NCBI GenBank assembly: GCA_035654655.1
Contig: DASRWI010000021.1
Location: forward strand, 62,001-126,000
Source: DASRWI01 sp035654655
GTDB lineage: Bacteria; Bacteroidota; Ignavibacteria; Ignavibacteriales; Ignavibacteriaceae
Direction: 5' to 3'
Length of the DNA: 64,000 nucleotides
Numbering within the stretch: position 1 is the stretch's first letter; every line of letters begins with the position of its first letter. The notes under the pieces were generated by a model. It saw nothing but the letters and a program-made list of their open reading frames with translations. It did not search any database and was not told the DNA's origin. A program made the translations under genes and the position numbers. Shown one piece after another: positions 61,309 through 64,000 of this stretch.

Positions 61309-62691
61309 ATGGAACTACTAGATAAAATAAAAGACAAAAATGCATTAATTGGCATTATTGGTTTAGGTTATGTTGGTTTGCCTTTAGGATTAGAATTCGC
61401 TGCCAAAAAATTCAAAGTATTGGGGTTTGATCTTGATAACTCGAAAGTGGATAATCTGAATGTTGGTAAAAGTTATATAAAACACATTAAAGCTGAAAGA
61501 ATAAGCAAATCTGTAAATGAAAAATACTTTTCTGCTACTTCTGATTTTTCAAGATTGAATGAACCCGATGCAATTATTATCTGTGTTCCAACTCCTTTGG
61601 ATGAGCATAGAGAACCTGATATGACCTATATTGAAAATTCTGCTAAATCGATTGCAAAATATTTGAGAAAAGGGCAACTTGTTGTTCTTGAATCATCTAC
61701 ATATCCGGGCACTACTCAAGAAATTTTACTTCCACTCTTCAAAGATGCCCCAAAAATTCAAGCAAAAGTAAACAAATTTGAATATGCCGGGAATGAAGAT
61801 GAAGCTGAAGTTATTGCTGATGAATTTAAGGTTGGTGAGGATTTTTATTTGGCATTTTCTCCAGAGAGGGAAGACCCGAATAATCCTGATTTTAATACTT
61901 CCACTATTCCCAAAGTAGTTGGTGGTGTTACTGAAAATTGTTTAACTATTGCTAAAGCAATGTATGACCAGGTGATTGTAAAAACAGTTCCTGTATCATC
62001 TCCTGCTGCAGCAGAAGCTACCAAGTTATTGGAAAACATTTATCGTTCAATTAATATCGCTTTGGTTAACGAACTAAAGATGGTGTTTGATAGAATGGAT
62101 ATTGATATATGGGAAGTTATCAATGCTGCTGCAACTAAACCATTCGGATTTAATGCCTTCTACCCCGGTCCAGGTTTAGGTGGTCATTGTATTCCAATTG
62201 ACCCATTCTATTTGACCTGGAAAGCACGTGAATTTGAAATAAATACAAAGTTCATTGAACTGGCAGGAGAAGTAAACACCTATATGCCTTATTATGTAGT
62301 TGAAAGAACTTCTCACTTACTAAATAAAAATAAAAAATCATTAAATGGTTCAAAGATTCTCATATTAGGAGCAGCCTACAAAAAAGATATTGATGATATG
62401 AGAGAATCACCTTCATTAAGACTGATTGAATTATTTGGTGAGCAAGGTGTTGAAGTAAGTTATAATGACCCTTATATTCCAAAATTGCCTAAGACCAGAA
62501 AATATGACTTCGATATGGAATCAGTTGAATTAACAGAAGCTAATTTGAAAAAATTTGATGTTGTTCTTTTAAGTACAGATCATTCAAACTACGATTACTC
62601 ATTCATTGAAAAGAATGCAAACCTGATTGTAGATACAAGAAATGCATTTGGTAAAAAAGGAATAAAATCAGAAAAGATATTTAAGGCTTAA
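61309..62691 (+). CDS. wbpA: Nucleotide sugar 6-dehydrogenase (WbpA / UDP-GlcNAc dehydrogenase type)
   Basis: A 460-residue NAD-dependent enzyme converting UDP-GlcNAc-type sugars to uronic acids. The Rossmann motif is GIIGLGYVGLPLG, the catalytic Cys is in GGHCIPIDPFYL, and the C-domain contains LGAAYKKDIDDMRESPSLR. The ATG at 61309 follows AAGGA with good spacing. An open frame from 61240 adds 23 unrelated residues and is rejected. It starts a cluster with Gfo/Idh and acyltransferase genes, as in UDP-2,3-diacetamido uronic acid pathways. Confidence 0.92.
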   Translation: MELLDKIKDKNALIGIIGLGYVGLPLGLEFAAKKFKVLGFDLDNSKVDNLNVGKSYIKHIKAERISKSVNEKYFSATSDFSRLNEPDAIIICVPTPLDEHREPDMTYIENSAKSIAKYLRKGQLVVLESSTYPGTTQEILLPLFKDAPKIQAKVNKFEYAGNEDEAEVIADEFKVGEDFYLAFSPEREDPNNPDFNTSTIPKVVGGVTENCLTIAKAMYDQVIVKTVPVSSPAAAEATKLLENIYRSINIALVNELKMVFDRMDIDIWEVINAAATKPFGFNAFYPGPGLGGHCIPIDPFYLTWKAREFEINTKFIELAGEVNTYMPYYVVERTSHLLNKNKKSLNGSKILILGAAYKKDIDDMRESPSLRLIELFGEQGVEVSYNDPYIPKLPKTRKYDFDMESVELTEANLKKFDVVLLSTDHSNYDYSFIEKNANLIVDTRNAFGKKGIKSEKIFKA

Positions 62692-62699
62692 GGATATTT

Positions 62700-63689
62700 A
62701 TGGATAAAAATACCGGAATCGCTATTGTCGGAGCAGGTAGATGGGGTATGAACCACGTTAAAACTGCCTATCAACTGCTGGGTAAAAATCTTCTTTATGT
62801 TTGCGACTTCAATCCCGCAGCTGAAAAAAAAGTCAAAGAAGTATCAAGTGAAATAAATTTTGTTTCTGAACTTGGACCAATTATTCAGGATAAAAATGTT
62901 AAAGGAGTAATTATTGCTACTCCTGCTGAAACTCATTATGATGTTGCTGTTAAAATATTAGAAGCAGGGAAAGATGTATTGATTGAAAAACCTTTAACAT
63001 TGTATGTTGAAGATGCAGAAAAGTTAGTTGACCTTGCAGATTCACTTAAAAGAAAAGTTATGGTTGGTCATATACTTCTCTATCATCCTGCAATCATAAA
63101 AATTAAACAGTTGATTGGGGAAGGAAAGATTGGAACCCTTCAATATATTTATAGCAATAGACTTAATCTTGGAGCTATAAGAAGTGAAGAAAATATATTG
63201 TGGAGTTTTGCTCCTCACGATATTTCCATAATCCAATATTTAACTGAATCAAATCCTGTTGAAATTTCTGCAAGCGGTGCTTCATTTGTTCAAAATAATA
63301 TTGAAGATACTACCATAACATACTTATCCTATCCTAATAATGTTCACGCTCATATTTTTGTAAGCTGGCTGCATCCATTCAAAGAGCAGCGCCTGGTTAT
63401 AATTGGTAATAAAGGAATGTTTGTATTTGAAGACAGTTTGAAAACTGATAAGCTTAAATTCTATGAAAAAGGATTTTCAAATTTAGATGGAAACATTCAA
63501 AAATTTGAAAGTGATTTTGAAGTGGTGCAATATGACGACAAGGCTCCATTACAGGAAGAACAAAAACACTTTATTGATTGTATTGAAAACAATTTGAAGC
63601 CTCTTACAGATGGAAGACACGCAATTGAAGTTCTTTCAATTCTTGAAGAAGCAACGAAAAAAATTAAAAACAAAGTAGACTCATATTAA
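62700..63689 (+). CDS. wbpB: Gfo/Idh/MocA oxidoreductase (WbpB-like)
   Basis: A 329-residue sugar dehydrogenase. The Rossmann motif VGAGRWGMNHVK is near residue 10, followed by VIIATPAETHYDVAVKILEAGKDV and the signature EKPLTL. The C-terminal sheet (WSFAPHDISIIQYL) contains the active-site HD. Between a wbpA-like and a wbpD-like gene, it probably oxidises C3 of UDP-GlcNAcA. It lies 8 bp after wbpA. Confidence 0.85.
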   Translation: MDKNTGIAIVGAGRWGMNHVKTAYQLLGKNLLYVCDFNPAAEKKVKEVSSEINFVSELGPIIQDKNVKGVIIATPAETHYDVAVKILEAGKDVLIEKPLTLYVEDAEKLVDLADSLKRKVMVGHILLYHPAIIKIKQLIGEGKIGTLQYIYSNRLNLGAIRSEENILWSFAPHDISIIQYLTESNPVEISASGASFVQNNIEDTTITYLSYPNNVHAHIFVSWLHPFKEQRLVIIGNKGMFVFEDSLKTDKLKFYEKGFSNLDGNIQKFESDFEVVQYDDKAPLQEEQKHFIDCIENNLKPLTDGRHAIEVLSILEEATKKIKNKVDSY

Positions 63690-63720
63690 ACAAAAATTAT
63701 AAACAAAGAGTTAAAGTAAA

Positions 63721-64000
63721 ATGGAAGAAAAAAAGTATTATGTTAATCAGTATGCCGTAGTAGACGATAATGTTGAAATTGGCGAAGGAACAAAAATCTG
63801 GCACTTTTCACACGTCCAGTCCGGTTCTAAAATCGGGAAAAAATGCGTACTTGGACAAAATGTCAACGTTGCAACTGATGTAGTAATTGGCAACTTTGTA
63901 AAAATTCAGAATAATGTTTCTGTGTATGAAGGTGTTACTTTAGAAGATTATGTTTTCTGCGGACCATCAATGGTATTTACTAATATTGTAGACCCCCGTT
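63721..64000 (+). CDS. wbpD: Sugar N-acetyltransferase, left-handed beta-helix (WbpD-like), cut by window edge
   Basis: The first 93 residues of a hexapeptide-repeat acetyltransferase: NQYAVVDDNVEIGEGTKI, WHFSHVQSGSKIGKKCVLG, QNVNVATDVVIGNFVKIQ, NNVSVYEGVTLEDYVFCG. Repeats of [LIV]G....I are clear. In related pathways WbpD acetylates the C3 amino group of the UDP-sugar made by WbpA, WbpB and a transaminase. The remainder, and any transaminase, lie beyond the window. Confidence 0.88.
   Translation, partial: MEEKKYYVNQYAVVDDNVEIGEGTKIWHFSHVQSGSKIGKKCVLGQNVNVATDVVIGNFVKIQNNVSVYEGVTLEDYVFCGPSMVFTNIVDPR

Overview
This is AT-rich DNA (roughly one third G+C by eye) from a Gram-negative bacterium of the Bacteroidota/Chlorobiota side, most likely an Ignavibacteria-type organism. 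The evidence is: C-terminal type IX secretion (T9SS) sorting domains with NYPNPFNP motifs, a complete Bat aerotolerance operon, outer-membrane beta-barrel proteins, a KDO cytidylyltransferase (so LPS is made), a fused transaldolase/glucose-6-phosphate isomerase, one promoter of the Bacteroidota TTG/TAnnTTTG type, and frequent TTG starts. No rRNA, tRNA, CRISPR array, transposase or phage gene was seen. The taxonomic call is inference.

Layout. 1-9139: housekeeping genes (partial proS, a TIGR01777 epimerase, an S9 peptidase, a DUF1232 protein, a Nudix hydrolase, recN, an OM protein plus lipoprotein pair, hemW). 9346-22428: a T9SS-exported propeller protein, a HAD phosphatase, a YpdA-type reductase, class I aldolase, a small cytochrome c, a SIMPL protein, a YyaL-type thioredoxin protein, a cell-wall amidase, a membrane methyltransferase and a Trm112 protein. 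22515-31266: an unusual CBM20-DISM-7TM-SpoIIE sensor phosphatase, an SDR, TM2 and DUF2752 membrane proteins, a Tat-exported metallo-hydrolase, tal-pgi and rpiB. 31613-34236: two T9SS cargo genes, the first split by a T10 run. 34502-42692: a moxR-DUF58-batD-like-batA-batB-batC-batD-batE operon, followed by two small exported proteins. 43495-50167: a tightly packed run (STE24-type protease, plsC, gatC, kdsB, a PLP enzyme) that passes with overlaps into redox genes. 50230-57919: two very large multiheme cytochromes and outer-membrane barrels. 57979-60024: exported thioredoxin, a HEAGH membrane protein and a MORN-TonB protein. 60014-64000: pdxB and the start of a wbpA-wbpB-wbpD-like nucleotide-sugar cluster, cut by the window edge.

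The most interesting system is 47302-56587. It encodes a membrane protein with two H-x13-H helices (the ligand pattern of di-heme cytochrome b), a membrane-anchored TPR protein, a membrane-anchored ferredoxin/flavoprotein whose two Fe-S motifs each lack the second cysteine, a 20-heme cytochrome, a 43-heme cytochrome built from two tandem 364-residue, 15-heme modules, and an outer-membrane beta-barrel. Together they look like a complete path from the quinone/NAD(P)H pool across the periplasm to the cell surface, that is, a candidate extracellular electron transfer conduit with at least 63 c-type hemes. That role is inferred from the sequence and gene order.

Intergenic regions carry a family of roughly 40-bp repeats with conserved outer arms (TCGAGTG and TGTATCGA) around a variable inner hairpin, in six copies at four loci, together with ATTGCGAGG/GAAGCAATCTC-type palindromes. 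They cluster in the gaps at 14351-14720, 25833-25963, 27717-28043 and 34237-34501.
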